Source: DASZMJ01 sp035551935 | GTDB taxonomy: Bacteria > Planctomycetota > Planctomycetia > Isosphaerales > Isosphaeraceae | Direction: 5' to 3' | Assembly: GCA_035551935.1 (NCBI GenBank) | Contig: DASZMJ010000366.1 | Location: 1-12,650 of the forward strand | DNA: 12,650 bases | Part shown: positions 5,658 to 12,650 of the stretch, one piece after another | Layout of the letters: each line of letters starts with the position of its first letter | Numbering within the stretch: the first letter of the stretch is position 1 | Position numbers and translations under genes: made by a program | Notes under the pieces: generated by a model | Told to the model about the DNA's origin: nothing | Seen by the model: the letters and a program-made list of their open reading frames with translations, nothing else | Database searches by the model: none

Positions 5658-6062
5658 CAGGCGACGGGCGCCCGCGAACTCGACGAGCGGAGCGACATCT
5701 ACGCGCTGGGGACGGTGGCCTATTCCCTGCTGACCGGTCGGCCGCCCTTCGAGGGAGAGGGCGGGATCGCGGTGCTGATCGCGCACGCCCGCGACCCGGT
5801 GATCCTGCCGTCGCGGGTCCGCCCCGGAATCCCCGAGGGCCTGGAGCGCGTCACGTTGAGGTGCCTGGCCAAGGACCCGGCCGGGCGGTTCCCGGATGCC
5901 GAGGGCCTGGAGCGGGCCCTGGGCGAGTGCACCTGCGCGGGGGACTGGGACCCGCATCGTGCCGCCCGGTGGTGGCTCGACGCGGACCGTGCCCCGGCGT
6001 CGCGCGCCGCGGTCGGGCCCGCCGACCGCCGAGGAGGGATCGGGCAACGGATCGAAGATTGA
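5658..6062 (+). pseudogene. Truncated Ser/Thr protein kinase, C-lobe remnant
   Basis: The reading frame carries the last third of a planctomycete Hanks-type kinase domain: QATGARELDERSDIYALGTV (the region after the APE motif, with the conserved Asp and Gly of subdomain IX), then YSLLTGRPPFEG, LRCLAKDPAGRFPDAEGLERAL (the subdomain XI Arg), and the typical tail CTCAGDWDPHRAARWW. All catalytic parts (P-loop, Lys, HRD, DFG) are missing. The frame has a stop at 5631-5633 and homology begins only near 5658, so the gene is cut at its 5' end. A GTG at 5715 could still start a 115-residue product, but no good ribosome binding site is seen. It is unrelated in position to the large kinase at 8728-12495. 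A 5' deletion next to the repeat-rich region upstream is the likely cause. Confidence 0.75.
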
Positions 6063-6222
6063 AAACGACGATCCGTGAGACCCCGGCGTGACATCCGTCG
6101 CTCCGTCGGCCCCACCCCCCGCCGGGCATGTCGGACCGCACGGCCGTCGTGCGTCCTTCTGGAGTGGTCGGCGGCCGGAAGGGCCCGAGCGGGGCCCGCG
6201 AGGGTCGCCGTCGTCACCACAC

Positions 6223-6345
6223 CAGGGCAAACGCATCTAATTCACAAATCCTTGTCTGCAAAGAACTTGCGACTAGTTGAATTCCGTGCACTAGATTGCA
6301 AATCCTTGCAGGACAAGGATTTGCGAAACACGTGCGTTCGCCCTG
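6223..6345. mobile_element. 123-bp palindromic MITE-like insertion with terminal inverted repeats and 9-bp target duplication
   Basis: The ends are inverted repeats: the left end CAGGGCAAACGCA (6223-6235) matches the reverse complement of the right end (6333-6345) at 12 of 13 positions. With mismatches the match extends to 34 bases (28 identical), ending in a perfect 12-base block CAAATCCTTGTC (6245-6256) against 6312-6323. The element is flanked by a direct repeat TCACCACAC (6214-6222 and 6346-6354), the footprint of a 9-base staggered insertion. It has no coding capacity and is far more AT-rich than its surroundings. The right half also holds an 11-bp local hairpin (6298-6308 with 6314-6324) that competes with the outer pairing. 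The parent transposon family cannot be named from the ends alone. Confidence 0.85.
6298..6324 (+). promoter_or_regulatory. Competing hairpins in the ferritin-like gene leader
   Basis: GCAAATCCTTG (6298-6308) and CAAGGATTTGC (6314-6324) form an 11-bp hairpin with a 5-base loop. The same right-hand strand can instead pair over 12 bases with CAAATCCTTGTC at 6245-6256. If this DNA is transcribed as part of the leader, two mutually exclusive structures are possible about 30-45 bases before the ribosome binding site. This probably follows from the palindromic origin of the element; a regulatory role is only a possibility. Confidence 0.35.
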
Positions 6346-6369
6346 TCACCACACGAAGGAGCCCATGCG

Positions 6370-7155
6370 ATGCGCCACCGCCCGAAGTTCGAGCCGAGGG
6401 TCAAGGTCCTCACGGATGCACAGATCCATGAAATGCTGAGCGGGCCGGCCGACGATGCCGAGGTCGCGGCCGCGAGTCCGTCGCGGCGGTCGTTCCTGCG
6501 GCGCGCGGCGACCGGCGCGGCTGTCGCCGCCCCGGCGGCGCTGCTGGCGGCCTCGTCGGCCCGCGCCGGGCACCCCGGCAGCAAGCCCAAGCCGCACGGC
6601 CTGCCCGAGCTGTTCCCCGGCCAGAACATGATGCTCTTCCAGGAGATCCTCAACGACGAGGCGGCCCACGTCGAGATCCTCCAGGCGCTCTTGATGGACG
6701 ACGCCAACACGCTGCCGACCCGGCCCGTGCCCAAGTTCCGCAACCTGGCTCAACCCAACGTCCTGGCGTTCGTCGAGGCGGCGGCGGCGTTCGAGAACAC
6801 CGGGACGGGCACCTACGCCGGTGCCCTGTTCGCGATCCAGCAGACGCAGGAGTACTTCCCCCTGGCCGCGGGCATCACCACCGTCGAGGCCCGCCACGCC
6901 GGCTTCCTCAACGCGCTCCTGAACGGGCCGCTGGTGCCCAACTTCTTCCCGAGCGACACGCCGATCCCGCAGTCGGTGGCGCTGTCGCACGTCGACCCGT
7001 TCATCGCCAGCCTCAACGGCGGCACCGTGCCGTCGTTCGACCCGAACAACGCCTCGGACCCGAACAACTTCGCCATCATCGACTTCCTGCTGCTGCTGGA
7101 GATGGTCGAGACGGCGTTCTACCAGGTCAACGTCGCCAAGTTCTTCGGGGGTTGA
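6370..7155 (+). CDS. Tat-exported ferritin-like domain protein
   Basis: A 261-residue protein with a twin-arginine signal: SRRSFLRRAATGAAVAAPAA starts at residue 38, with likely cleavage after ARA near residue 66, preceded by a long hydrophilic N-terminal extension. The mature part is a ferritin-like four-helix bundle (the Ferritin_2 type found in Tat-exported proteins). Candidate di-iron ligands are E97xxH100 (LNDEAAHVEIL), E142 (AAAFENTGTGTYAGAL) and E173xxH176 (TTVEARHAGFLNAL), the usual Glu/ExxH pairs. Folded export by Tat suits a cofactor loaded in the cytoplasm. The exact activity of this family (oxidative stress, iron handling) is not established. The ATG at 6370 follows GAAGGAG by eight bases; the out-of-frame ATG at 6365 is ignored. 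A 123-bp mobile element sits directly upstream, and a strong hairpin follows 18 bases after the stop, so the gene appears monocistronic. Confidence 0.92.
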   Translation: MRHRPKFEPRVKVLTDAQIHEMLSGPADDAEVAAASPSRRSFLRRAATGAAVAAPAALLAASSARAGHPGSKPKPHGLPELFPGQNMMLFQEILNDEAAHVEILQALLMDDANTLPTRPVPKFRNLAQPNVLAFVEAAAAFENTGTGTYAGALFAIQQTQEYFPLAAGITTVEARHAGFLNALLNGPLVPNFFPSDTPIPQSVALSHVDPFIASLNGGTVPSFDPNNASDPNNFAIIDFLLLLEMVETAFYQVNVAKFFGG

Positions 7156-7173
7156 ACGGCCCCGTCGCATCGA

Positions 7174-7205
7174 GGCCCGCGGCGGACGGGGGTCCGCCGC
7201 GGGCC
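7174..7205 (+). terminator. Hairpin downstream of ferritin-like gene
   Basis: Perfect 14-bp arms (GGCCCGCGGCGGAC at 7174-7187 and its reverse complement at 7192-7205) enclose a GGGG loop, 18 bases after the stop codon. The stem is very stable but no T-run follows, as is common in high-GC genomes. Position and stability make it the likely end of the ferritin-like transcript. Confidence 0.65.
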
Positions 7206-7398
7206 GTCGCGTCGTCACCTTATTCGAGGGCGGCCCGAGAATCCGTGTCGGGCCCCGGCGGCGGTTCGCGTCCAGGAACGGAAGGGGCCTGCGCCGCGGG
7301 CCGGATCTGGTCGCGCGGGGGCGGCCTTTGTAGGCTAGGGACGAGCGTTGAGGGCCCCGTTCGGACGGGTGCGACGGTCAGCGAAGCGAAGCGACGCG

Positions 7399-8733
7399 AT
7401 GCTCCACCAACCCGGCCGCGTCCCCGCCGTCTCGACGGCCGAGGGCCCGGCCCCTCTTCAACGCCGGATCGGCCGCCGGCCCCTCGACCTCGAGGTGCTC
7501 GAGCCCCGTCTGCTCCTGGCCGGCCGGGTCGACGGCCGCTGGACCCCGGGGCCCCCGGCGGTCGTCGTCGGCCTACCGCCGGCCGCGGACGGCGGCGACG
7601 ACGGCCTCGAATACGACGCCGGCCCCCCCGCCCCCGGCCCGTACATCGTCGTGCCCGAGACCCCCGCCTTTCACGGCTCGATCGCGACCGCACAGCCCTT
7701 GCCCGACGTCCCCTTCGCCGGCGTCGCCGGCGCGGTCGGCGCGGCCGGGACGATGGACGTCTACCGCGTCCCGCCCGGCTCGGGGACCTTGACCCTCCGC
7801 CTGGCGCCGACGGCCGCCGGGGCGGCGGTCGGGCTGCGGCTGACCCTCTTCGATGCCCACGGTCGCGTCCTCGATGACCTGGCCGCGGCGGCAGGGCCGA
7901 TCGACGTGGCCCTGGACCTGCGCCGACTCGGTGACGAGGGCCTGCCCGTCTTCGTGGCCGTGTCCCCCGCGGGGGCGGTCGACGCCCCCGCGGCGGGTTA
8001 TCAGCTCTGGGTCCTCCGCCAGTCGGCCGTGCCGCCCCCGCCGGTCGACATGGTGCCGACGACGTCGCCCCTCTCCGGCCCGCTCGCGGTCGTCCCGCTG
8101 ACGACCTCCGCGGGCGCGTGGGGCTCGTTGGCGGGGCTGGAGGTCGGCCCGGGGGCGGCGGCGGTCGCCCCGGGCGGGCTCGGGGTCGGCCCGGTGCCGG
8201 TCGCGCCGACGCTCTTGGCGGCGCCGGCCGGCGGCCTGCTGGCCGAAGGCGCGCCGGCCGTCCGGGCCGCCGGCTCGGGAGTGGACGGGGGCCTCGACCT
8301 CGGCGACGCCCCGGCCCGGCCCTCGGCGTCGGGCTCGGCCGACCTCGGCGACGAGTTCGACGCGATCCGGCGGCCGGTGACGACGGCGACGCTGATCGCA
8401 GTCCGCGACCCGGGGGGCGCGCCGTTGCTCGGGGCCGGGCCGATCGGCGACTGGCGCGGGGCGACGGCCGTGGCCCCGTCGTCCTGCCACCCCTCTGGCC
8501 CGTCGCGGCCGATCGCCACGATCGCCGCCGTGGCCCTGCCGGCGGCGGTCGCGACCCACGTCCGGCCCACGCCAGGCCGGGCCTCCCGCCCGAGGTTCGG
8601 CGCCGGCTTGCGGCCCGTGGCCGCGCTGACGGTCTACGTCCTGGGCGTCGATCGCGCCATGCTGCTCGACCTCCCCGGCCGTCGCCCCGATCCCGATCCG
8701 CGCCCGGGGCGGCGGCGGCGGCCGGCTCTATGA
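7399..8733 (+). CDS. LEPR-XLL domain surface/exported protein with a beta-sandwich region
   Basis: A 444-residue protein with LEVLEPRLLLAG at residues 31-42. This is the LEPR-XLL motif found near the N terminus of large planctomycete surface proteins, thought to mark them for export or surface placement. After it comes a Pro/Gly/Asp-rich linker, then at about 85-190 a beta-rich domain (TMDVYRVPPGSGTLTLRLAP, LRLTLFDAHGRVLDDLA, LPVFVAVSPAG) resembling the pre-peptidase C-terminal (PPC) beta-sandwich, followed by long Ala/Pro/Gly-rich low-complexity sequence and an Arg-rich end (GRRRRPAL). The start at 7399 is the ATG nearest the motif; an in-frame TTG at 7348 would add 17 basic residues. No strong ribosome binding site is seen. 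The C terminus overlaps the end of the kinase gene on the other strand by six bases. Function is unknown; the protein is short for its class. Confidence 0.75.
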   Translation: MLHQPGRVPAVSTAEGPAPLQRRIGRRPLDLEVLEPRLLLAGRVDGRWTPGPPAVVVGLPPAADGGDDGLEYDAGPPAPGPYIVVPETPAFHGSIATAQPLPDVPFAGVAGAVGAAGTMDVYRVPPGSGTLTLRLAPTAAGAAVGLRLTLFDAHGRVLDDLAAAAGPIDVALDLRRLGDEGLPVFVAVSPAGAVDAPAAGYQLWVLRQSAVPPPPVDMVPTTSPLSGPLAVVPLTTSAGAWGSLAGLEVGPGAAAVAPGGLGVGPVPVAPTLLAAPAGGLLAEGAPAVRAAGSGVDGGLDLGDAPARPSASGSADLGDEFDAIRRPVTTATLIAVRDPGGAPLLGAGPIGDWRGATAVAPSSCHPSGPSRPIATIAAVALPAAVATHVRPTPGRASRPRFGAGLRPVAALTVYVLGVDRAMLLDLPGRRPDPDPRPGRRRRPAL

Positions 8734-11700
8734 GGGGGGCCCGCGCCACGCGGCCAGGGAGCGGCGTGCGAGGACGAGCACGCGGGCGAACCGCTCCGGG
8801 CGGGCGGGCAGGATCGAGGCGTAGGCCGCCGCGATCCGGGCCAGCAGGGCGGGCCGGTCGCCGGCGCGGTCGGCGGCCTCCTCGAGGTCGTTAAGGGCCC
8901 GTGCCCAACGGCGGAGGCGGGCCGAGGCCCGGGCTCGGACGAGCAGCGCCTCGGCGTCTTCGGGGTCGAAGGCCAGGGCCCGCGCGGCGTCTTCGGCCGC
9001 GGCCTCGGCAGGGCCGAGGGCCAGCAATGCCCACGCCCGGGCGGCGAAGGCCGTGCGGGTCGTGCCTCGGGCGATGGCGAGGTCGAGGTCGGTCAGGGCG
9101 AGCTCGGGGCGGCCCAGGTCGAGCTGGAGCCGGCCGCGGAGCTCCAGCAGGCGCGGCTCGCCGGGGGCCAGGCGCAGCCCCTCGTCCACGTCGGCCAGGG
9201 CCCCGCGGCGGTCGCCGAGTCGGCGGCGGACCCGGGCGCGGACGAGCAAGGGCTCGGTCGCCGGCCCGGCCGCCGCGACGGCCCGACTCGCCTCGATCTC
9301 GGCGGCGGAATCGCCGAGACTCGCCAGCGCCACGGCCAGGGCCAACCGCGCCGAGACCGCCGCCGGACCCGGCCCTTCGGCCGCGGGCCGCAGCCGGCCG
9401 ATCGCCGCGCGGAGGTCGGCTGCAAGGCGGGGGCCGGCGGCCGGGAGGCGATCGAGCTCGTCGGGGTCGTCGAGGCCGGCTGTGGCGATCAGGTCGAGGT
9501 CGCGGCCCGCGGCGAGCAGCGCCCGGACCCGGAGCCGATCGCGGGCCGGGCCGCCGCGGAGGCCGCGGGCGACCTCCGCGTCGCCGAGCGCCTCGGCTGG
9601 GCGACCCAGGGCCAGCCGCGCCAGGGCCCGCAGGGCGTGGACCTCGTCGGCGTCGGCCGCAGCCTCGGCGCGGAGGCGGTCGAGGTCGCCGGGCCGGAGC
9701 AGGAGGGTCAGGCCGGCCTCGGCGGCCTCGGGGCGGGCGGTCCGCAGGTCGAGCAGGGCGCGGCCGAGCCGGGCGTTGGCGTCGCCGTCGTCGGCCGCCA
9801 GCAGGGCGTCGTACGCGAGCCGGGCGCGATCGAGGTCGCCGGCCTTCAGGTCGAGCTTCGCCAGGTTCATGCGGGCCGCCCGCGCGAGCGCCGCGCCGGG
9901 CCTCGAAGCGATCAGGCGTTCGTACCGGGCCCGCGCGCCGCGGTCGTCGCCGAGCTGGTCGCGGACGATCCCGGCGTTGAGCAGGGCCTCGGGGAAGCCG
10001 TCGTCGCCGGCGGCGGCGACGGCCCGTTCGAAGCCGTCGAGGGCCCGCTCCAGGTCCCCGGCCTGGCGGTCGAGCCGCGCCCGGTTGTACAGGGCCCAGC
10101 GCGATCCCGGCCTCAGCGCCAGGGCGATGCTGTAGCGTTCCCGCGCCACGGCGACGAGGCCCGCGGCGGTCGTCCGGTGCCCCCGCTCCTGCTCGACGCG
10201 GCCGAGGTCGTCGCGACGATAGCCGAGGTAGAACTGCGCCCAGTAGTCGCCCGGCCGCAAGGCGATCGCGCGTTCGAGCCAGGCGATCGCCGCCTCGGGG
10301 CGGCCGTCGAGGTGACAGAGCAACGCCCACTGGAAGCAGGCCGCCGCCGACCCCTCGCGCGCGGGGTCGCCCGCGGCCTCGGAAGGGCGGGGCCCCCCTT
10401 CGTAACGGCCGCGGAGGGCCCGCCAGGGGCCCGGTGCCTCGGCGAAGGAGAGGACCGCGTCGCAGATCCGGCGCGACTGCCGGGCCGTCTCGGGGTCGCC
10501 GGGCCGGGCGTGGTCGAGGGCGAAGACCCAGAGGAACATCAGGCCCTCGGCCTCGGCCCGCAGCCGCTCGCGGCGGGGCGGGTCGAGCAGGTCGAGCGCG
10601 GGCCGGCGGTGCCAGGACGGGTCGTCGGGGATGCCGAAGGCGCCCAGCAGTTCCTCGACCCCCGCGGCGGCGGTCGCCGGGTCGCTGCCGAAGCCGAGCA
10701 GGCCGAACCGGATGGCCTCGGCACGGGCCGAGAAGGCGTCGGCCCGCCCCCGGACCTCCCCGGCCAGCCGCGCCCGGGCGGCCTCGGAGGCCGAGCGGTC
10801 GCGCAGGTCGTTCAGCCCCGGGTCGGCCTCGGCCAGCCGCGCCGCCGCGTCGTACTCGGCCGCCGCCAGGTCGAGCCGGCCGAGCCGGAAGTCCGAGGCC
10901 GCCTCGCCGAGCCGGTGCTCGACCTCCGCCCGCAGTCGGGCCCGCGCCAGCCGCGACTCGACCCGGTTGACGACCAGCGCCCCCAGCGCCAGGACGACCG
11001 GCGCGGCCAGGGCCAGGCGACGGCGATGGCGTCGGGCCCAGCGTCGGACGCGGCCCGGCCAGGGCTCGACGGCGAACCGCAAGGGGGCGTCGTCGGCGAC
11101 GGCCTGGAGGTCGGCCGCCAGCTCGGCGGGGTTGGCGTAGCGGGCGGCCGGGTCGGGCTCCAGGCACCTGCGGAGGACCGCCTCGAGCTCGGCGGGCAGG
11201 TCGGGCCGGATCGCCCGGAGCCTCGGCGCCCCCGCGCGGCGGTCGGCCGCGGCGCGACGGAGGGCCTCGAGCACCGTCGAGCCGCCGGCCGGCGGCTCGA
11301 ACGGCCGTCGGCCGGCGGTTAGCGCCTCGAAGAGCACGACGCCCAGCGCGTAGACGTCGGCCCGGCCGTCGACCCGGTCGCCGGCGCCGACGGCCAGGGC
11401 CTCGAGGTGCTCCGGGGCCATGTACGCCAGGGTCCCGCCGGGCGCCGTCGGGGCGGCCGTCGCGTCGGCCCCCCACGACTCGTGGGCCAGGTTGAAGTCC
11501 AGGAGCATCGGCAGGCCGTCGGCCGTGATCAGGACGTTCGACGGCTTGACGTCGCGGTGCAGGACGCCGCGGTCGTGCGCGTGCTGCAACGCCTCGGCCA
11601 GGCGGGCGCCCCACCAGGCGATCGCGCGGGCGAAGCCGCGGCGGGCCAGGGCCCTGCGGCCGGCGGGGCGGTCGGCCAGGACGTCGTCGGCGGCGCGGAG

Positions 11701-12495
11701 CCGGTCGAGCAGGGCGACCAGGTCGGCCCCCGACCGCGACGAGGCGGCGTCGGGGTGGGCCAACACCTGCGCCAGCGTGGTCCGGCCGAGGTAGGGCATG
11801 CAGAGCAGGTGCAGGCCGGTGGCCGGGTCGGTCCGGTAAGAATGAATCGGCACGATGTGCGTGTGCTGGAGCCGCGCCAGGGCCTGGGGCTCGCGCGAGC
11901 CGGCCCGTGTGACCTTCAACGCCACCGGCCGGTCGGCCAGGGGGCGTTCCTCGGCGCGGAAGACGCGGGCGAACGAGCCGCGGCCGAGCTCCTCGACCAG
12001 GCGGAAGCCGGCGATCGTCTGGCCGACCTCGGGGAACGGGGGGGGCGTCGGGCCGGAGTCGGCGGCCTCGGCGGGGGCCGTCGACCGGCCGTTCCGGACG
12101 AGGCTGTGGATCTCGAGCACCTGGCGCAGTTCGGCGGCGGCCTCGGGGAAGCGGGCCTCGTACTCGGCCCGGTCGGGCCCCGCGCCCGCCTCCTCGCGGA
12201 GGCAATACTCTTCGTAGAGCAGGGCGACCAGCACGGCGCCGCCGAGGCGGGGGAACCGGCCGAGGTACGACTCGACGCGGGCCGGCTCGCCCGCCTCCCA
12301 GCGCAGGGCCAGGTCGGCGCGGAGCACGGCCAGCAGCGCCGCGGGGTCGGCGTCGGGCTCGGCGGGCAGGTAGTCGGCCGGGTCGGGTCGGCGGCCGTCG
12401 GCGCGCCAGGCGGCCTCGAACCGCCGCGCCAAGAGCGCGGGGCCGAGCGAGTCGGCGTCGTCCCAGACCCGGTCCGCGATCATCCCCCGCCTCAT
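8728..12495 (-). CDS. Membrane Ser/Thr protein kinase with C-terminal TPR region
   Basis: A 1255-residue Hanks-type kinase. Residues 1-160 are the N-terminal region typical of planctomycete kinases (YEEYCLREEAG...EYEARFPEAAAELRQ). The kinase domain spans about 164-464: P-loop LGRGSFARVF (about 170-179), VALKV with Lys194, HRDVKPSNVL (313-322), LLDFNLA (331-337, DFN in place of DFG), YMAPEHL (358-364) and RADVYALGVVLFEAL. A transmembrane helix lies near 492-509 (LALAAPVVLALGALVV), after a basic stretch. The remaining ~740 residues are Ala/Arg/Leu-rich helical repeats of TPR type (for example AIAWLERAIALRPGDYWAQF), likely extracytoplasmic and used for binding partners. The ATG at 12495 overlaps the sigma-factor stop (ATGA), implying translational coupling; ATG 12483 is the alternative. 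All catalytic residues except the DFG Gly are present, so activity is likely. Confidence 0.93.
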   Translation of the reverse strand: MRRGMIADRVWDDADSLGPALLARRFEAAWRADGRRPDPADYLPAEPDADPAALLAVLRADLALRWEAGEPARVESYLGRFPRLGGAVLVALLYEEYCLREEAGAGPDRAEYEARFPEAAAELRQVLEIHSLVRNGRSTAPAEAADSGPTPPPFPEVGQTIAGFRLVEELGRGSFARVFRAEERPLADRPVALKVTRAGSREPQALARLQHTHIVPIHSYRTDPATGLHLLCMPYLGRTTLAQVLAHPDAASSRSGADLVALLDRLRAADDVLADRPAGRRALARRGFARAIAWWGARLAEALQHAHDRGVLHRDVKPSNVLITADGLPMLLDFNLAHESWGADATAAPTAPGGTLAYMAPEHLEALAVGAGDRVDGRADVYALGVVLFEALTAGRRPFEPPAGGSTVLEALRRAAADRRAGAPRLRAIRPDLPAELEAVLRRCLEPDPAARYANPAELAADLQAVADDAPLRFAVEPWPGRVRRWARRHRRRLALAAPVVLALGALVVNRVESRLARARLRAEVEHRLGEAASDFRLGRLDLAAAEYDAAARLAEADPGLNDLRDRSASEAARARLAGEVRGRADAFSARAEAIRFGLLGFGSDPATAAAGVEELLGAFGIPDDPSWHRRPALDLLDPPRRERLRAEAEGLMFLWVFALDHARPGDPETARQSRRICDAVLSFAEAPGPWRALRGRYEGGPRPSEAAGDPAREGSAAACFQWALLCHLDGRPEAAIAWLERAIALRPGDYWAQFYLGYRRDDLGRVEQERGHRTTAAGLVAVARERYSIALALRPGSRWALYNRARLDRQAGDLERALDGFERAVAAAGDDGFPEALLNAGIVRDQLGDDRGARARYERLIASRPGAALARAARMNLAKLDLKAGDLDRARLAYDALLAADDGDANARLGRALLDLRTARPEAAEAGLTLLLRPGDLDRLRAEAAADADEVHALRALARLALGRPAEALGDAEVARGLRGGPARDRLRVRALLAAGRDLDLIATAGLDDPDELDRLPAAGPRLAADLRAAIGRLRPAAEGPGPAAVSARLALAVALASLGDSAAEIEASRAVAAAGPATEPLLVRARVRRRLGDRRGALADVDEGLRLAPGEPRLLELRGRLQLDLGRPELALTDLDLAIARGTTRTAFAARAWALLALGPAEAAAEDAARALAFDPEDAEALLVRARASARLRRWARALNDLEEAADRAGDRPALLARIAAAYASILPARPERFARVLVLARRSLAAWRGPPS

Positions 12496-12650
12496 CCCGG
12501 CCCCGATGTCGACTCGTCCGGCCCCCGGCCCCGCAGCCCCTCGATGACGCGCTGCGCGGTCCGCTCGCTGATGCCCAGCCGCAGGCCGATCTCGCTGCAC
12601 GACAGGCCCTCGGCCTTCAGCTCCAGCACGCGGCGGTGCCCCTCGGGCAC
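12492..12650 (-). CDS. ECF-type RNA polymerase sigma factor, C-terminal part (5' end outside window)
   Basis: The minus strand is open from the window edge to a TGA at 12494-12492, giving the last 52 residues. They read VPEGHRRVLELKAEGLSCSE, then IGLRLGISERTAQRVIEGLR: a sigma region 4 helix-turn-helix, with the scaffold helix at LSCSEIGLRLG and the recognition helix at SERTAQRVIEGL, which binds the -35 element. The tail GRGPDESTSGPG is short. The stop codon overlaps the kinase start in ATGA, so the two genes form one unit. ECF sigma factors paired with Ser/Thr kinases are common in planctomycetes, where the kinase is thought to control the sigma factor in place of an anti-sigma factor. Region 2 and the start lie outside the window. 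Confidence 0.92.
   Translation of the reverse strand: MPEGHRRVLELKAEGLSCSEIGLRLGISERTAQRVIEGLRGRGPDESTSGPG

Larger units (their letters stand above)
6214..6354. repeat. 9-bp direct repeats flanking the insertion (target-site duplication)
   Basis: TCACCACAC occurs at 6214-6222 and again at 6346-6354, exactly abutting the outer ends of the terminal inverted repeats. The preceding G is also shared, but on the right it belongs to the inverted repeat. Removing one copy and the element restores a continuous GC-rich leader reading into GAAGGAG and the ferritin-like start. Confidence 0.8.
6063..6369. other. Intergenic region before ferritin-like gene
   Basis: GC-rich sequence from 6063 to about 6212 holds nothing I can identify. 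It is followed by an abrupt AT-rich island, which is the 123-bp palindromic element described separately, and then by the ribosome binding site of the ferritin-like gene. The original gene leader probably read straight from about 6213 into the sequence now at 6355. Confidence 0.5.

Noticed and set aside
7220..8749. 509-residue minus-strand open frame opposite the LEPR-XLL gene
   Set aside because: Arg/Pro/Gly/Ala low-complexity translation only; the plus strand carries the LEPR-XLL motif and a beta-domain.
9637..11322. 561-residue plus-strand open frame inside the kinase gene
   Set aside because: Antisense shadow rich in Gly, Glu, Arg and Val with no recognisable motif and no ribosome binding site supporting it.
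8891..12205. 1104-residue open frame on the minus strand in another frame of the kinase gene
   Set aside because: It is an Arg/Pro/Gly-rich shadow of the kinase reading frame with no domain; the kinase frame has all expected motifs.
12496..12600. N-terminal extension of the kinase to 12600
   Set aside because: These bases encode the sigma factor helix-turn-helix in another frame; the extension is Arg/Ala-rich and unlike kinase N termini.
1..12650. CRISPR array, tRNA or rRNA genes
   Set aside because: No regularly spaced direct repeats and no tRNA cloverleaf or rRNA-like conserved stretch was recognised; the repeats present are inverted and isolated.

Overview
The window looks like a chromosomal segment of a high-GC planctomycete, most likely of the Isosphaeraceae/Gemmataceae type. 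This is an inference from gene content, not from a marker gene. The clues are: a bacterium carrying tetrahydromethanopterin (H4MPT)-linked C1 genes (formaldehyde-activating enzyme, MtdA/B/C-type dehydrogenase, an archaeal-like DUF1464 protein); a surface protein with the LEPR-XLL motif; and a large Ser/Thr kinase with TPRs and a DFN motif, encoded directly behind an ECF-type sigma factor. Coding DNA is strongly GC-rich with G/C at third positions, so the AT-rich patches stand out.

Layout. (1) 1-813 (+): C-terminal part of glycogen branching enzyme GlgB, cut by the window edge. (2) 823-889: an imperfect inverted repeat between convergent genes. (3) 885-2424 (-): an ATP-grasp ligase, and upstream of it a small secreted four-cysteine protein. 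(4) 2425-2685: a divergent promoter region. (5) 2686-5170 (+): fae, mtdC and a DUF1464 gene, a C1-transfer operon with a 26-bp perfect inverted repeat between fae and mtdC. (6) 5171-6369: a gene-poor stretch holding a 61-bp-arm inverted repeat, a doubtful minus-strand small ORF with a strong ribosome binding site, a decayed kinase fragment, and a compact 123-bp AT-rich palindromic element with terminal inverted repeats and a 9-bp target duplication (a MITE-like insertion). (7) 6370-7155 (+): a Tat-exported ferritin-like protein whose ribosome binding site directly abuts that insertion, followed by a GC hairpin. (8) 7399-8733 (+): an LEPR-XLL surface protein. (9) 8728-12495 (-): a 1255-residue membrane Ser/Thr kinase with TPRs, whose start overlaps the stop of an ECF sigma factor (12492-12650, -, partial).

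How the genes work together. Fae condenses formaldehyde with H4MPT and MtdC oxidises the resulting methylene-H4MPT, so the plus-strand operon is the entry to formaldehyde detoxification or oxidation. The ATP-grasp and DUF1464 proteins travel with such genes and may serve cofactor (H4MPT or methanofuran-type) synthesis, but that role is inferred. The sigma factor and kinase form a translationally coupled signalling pair, a common planctomycete arrangement. The most striking non-coding signals are four separate inverted-repeat elements, of which the 123-bp element at 6223-6345 has the clearest marks of transposition.
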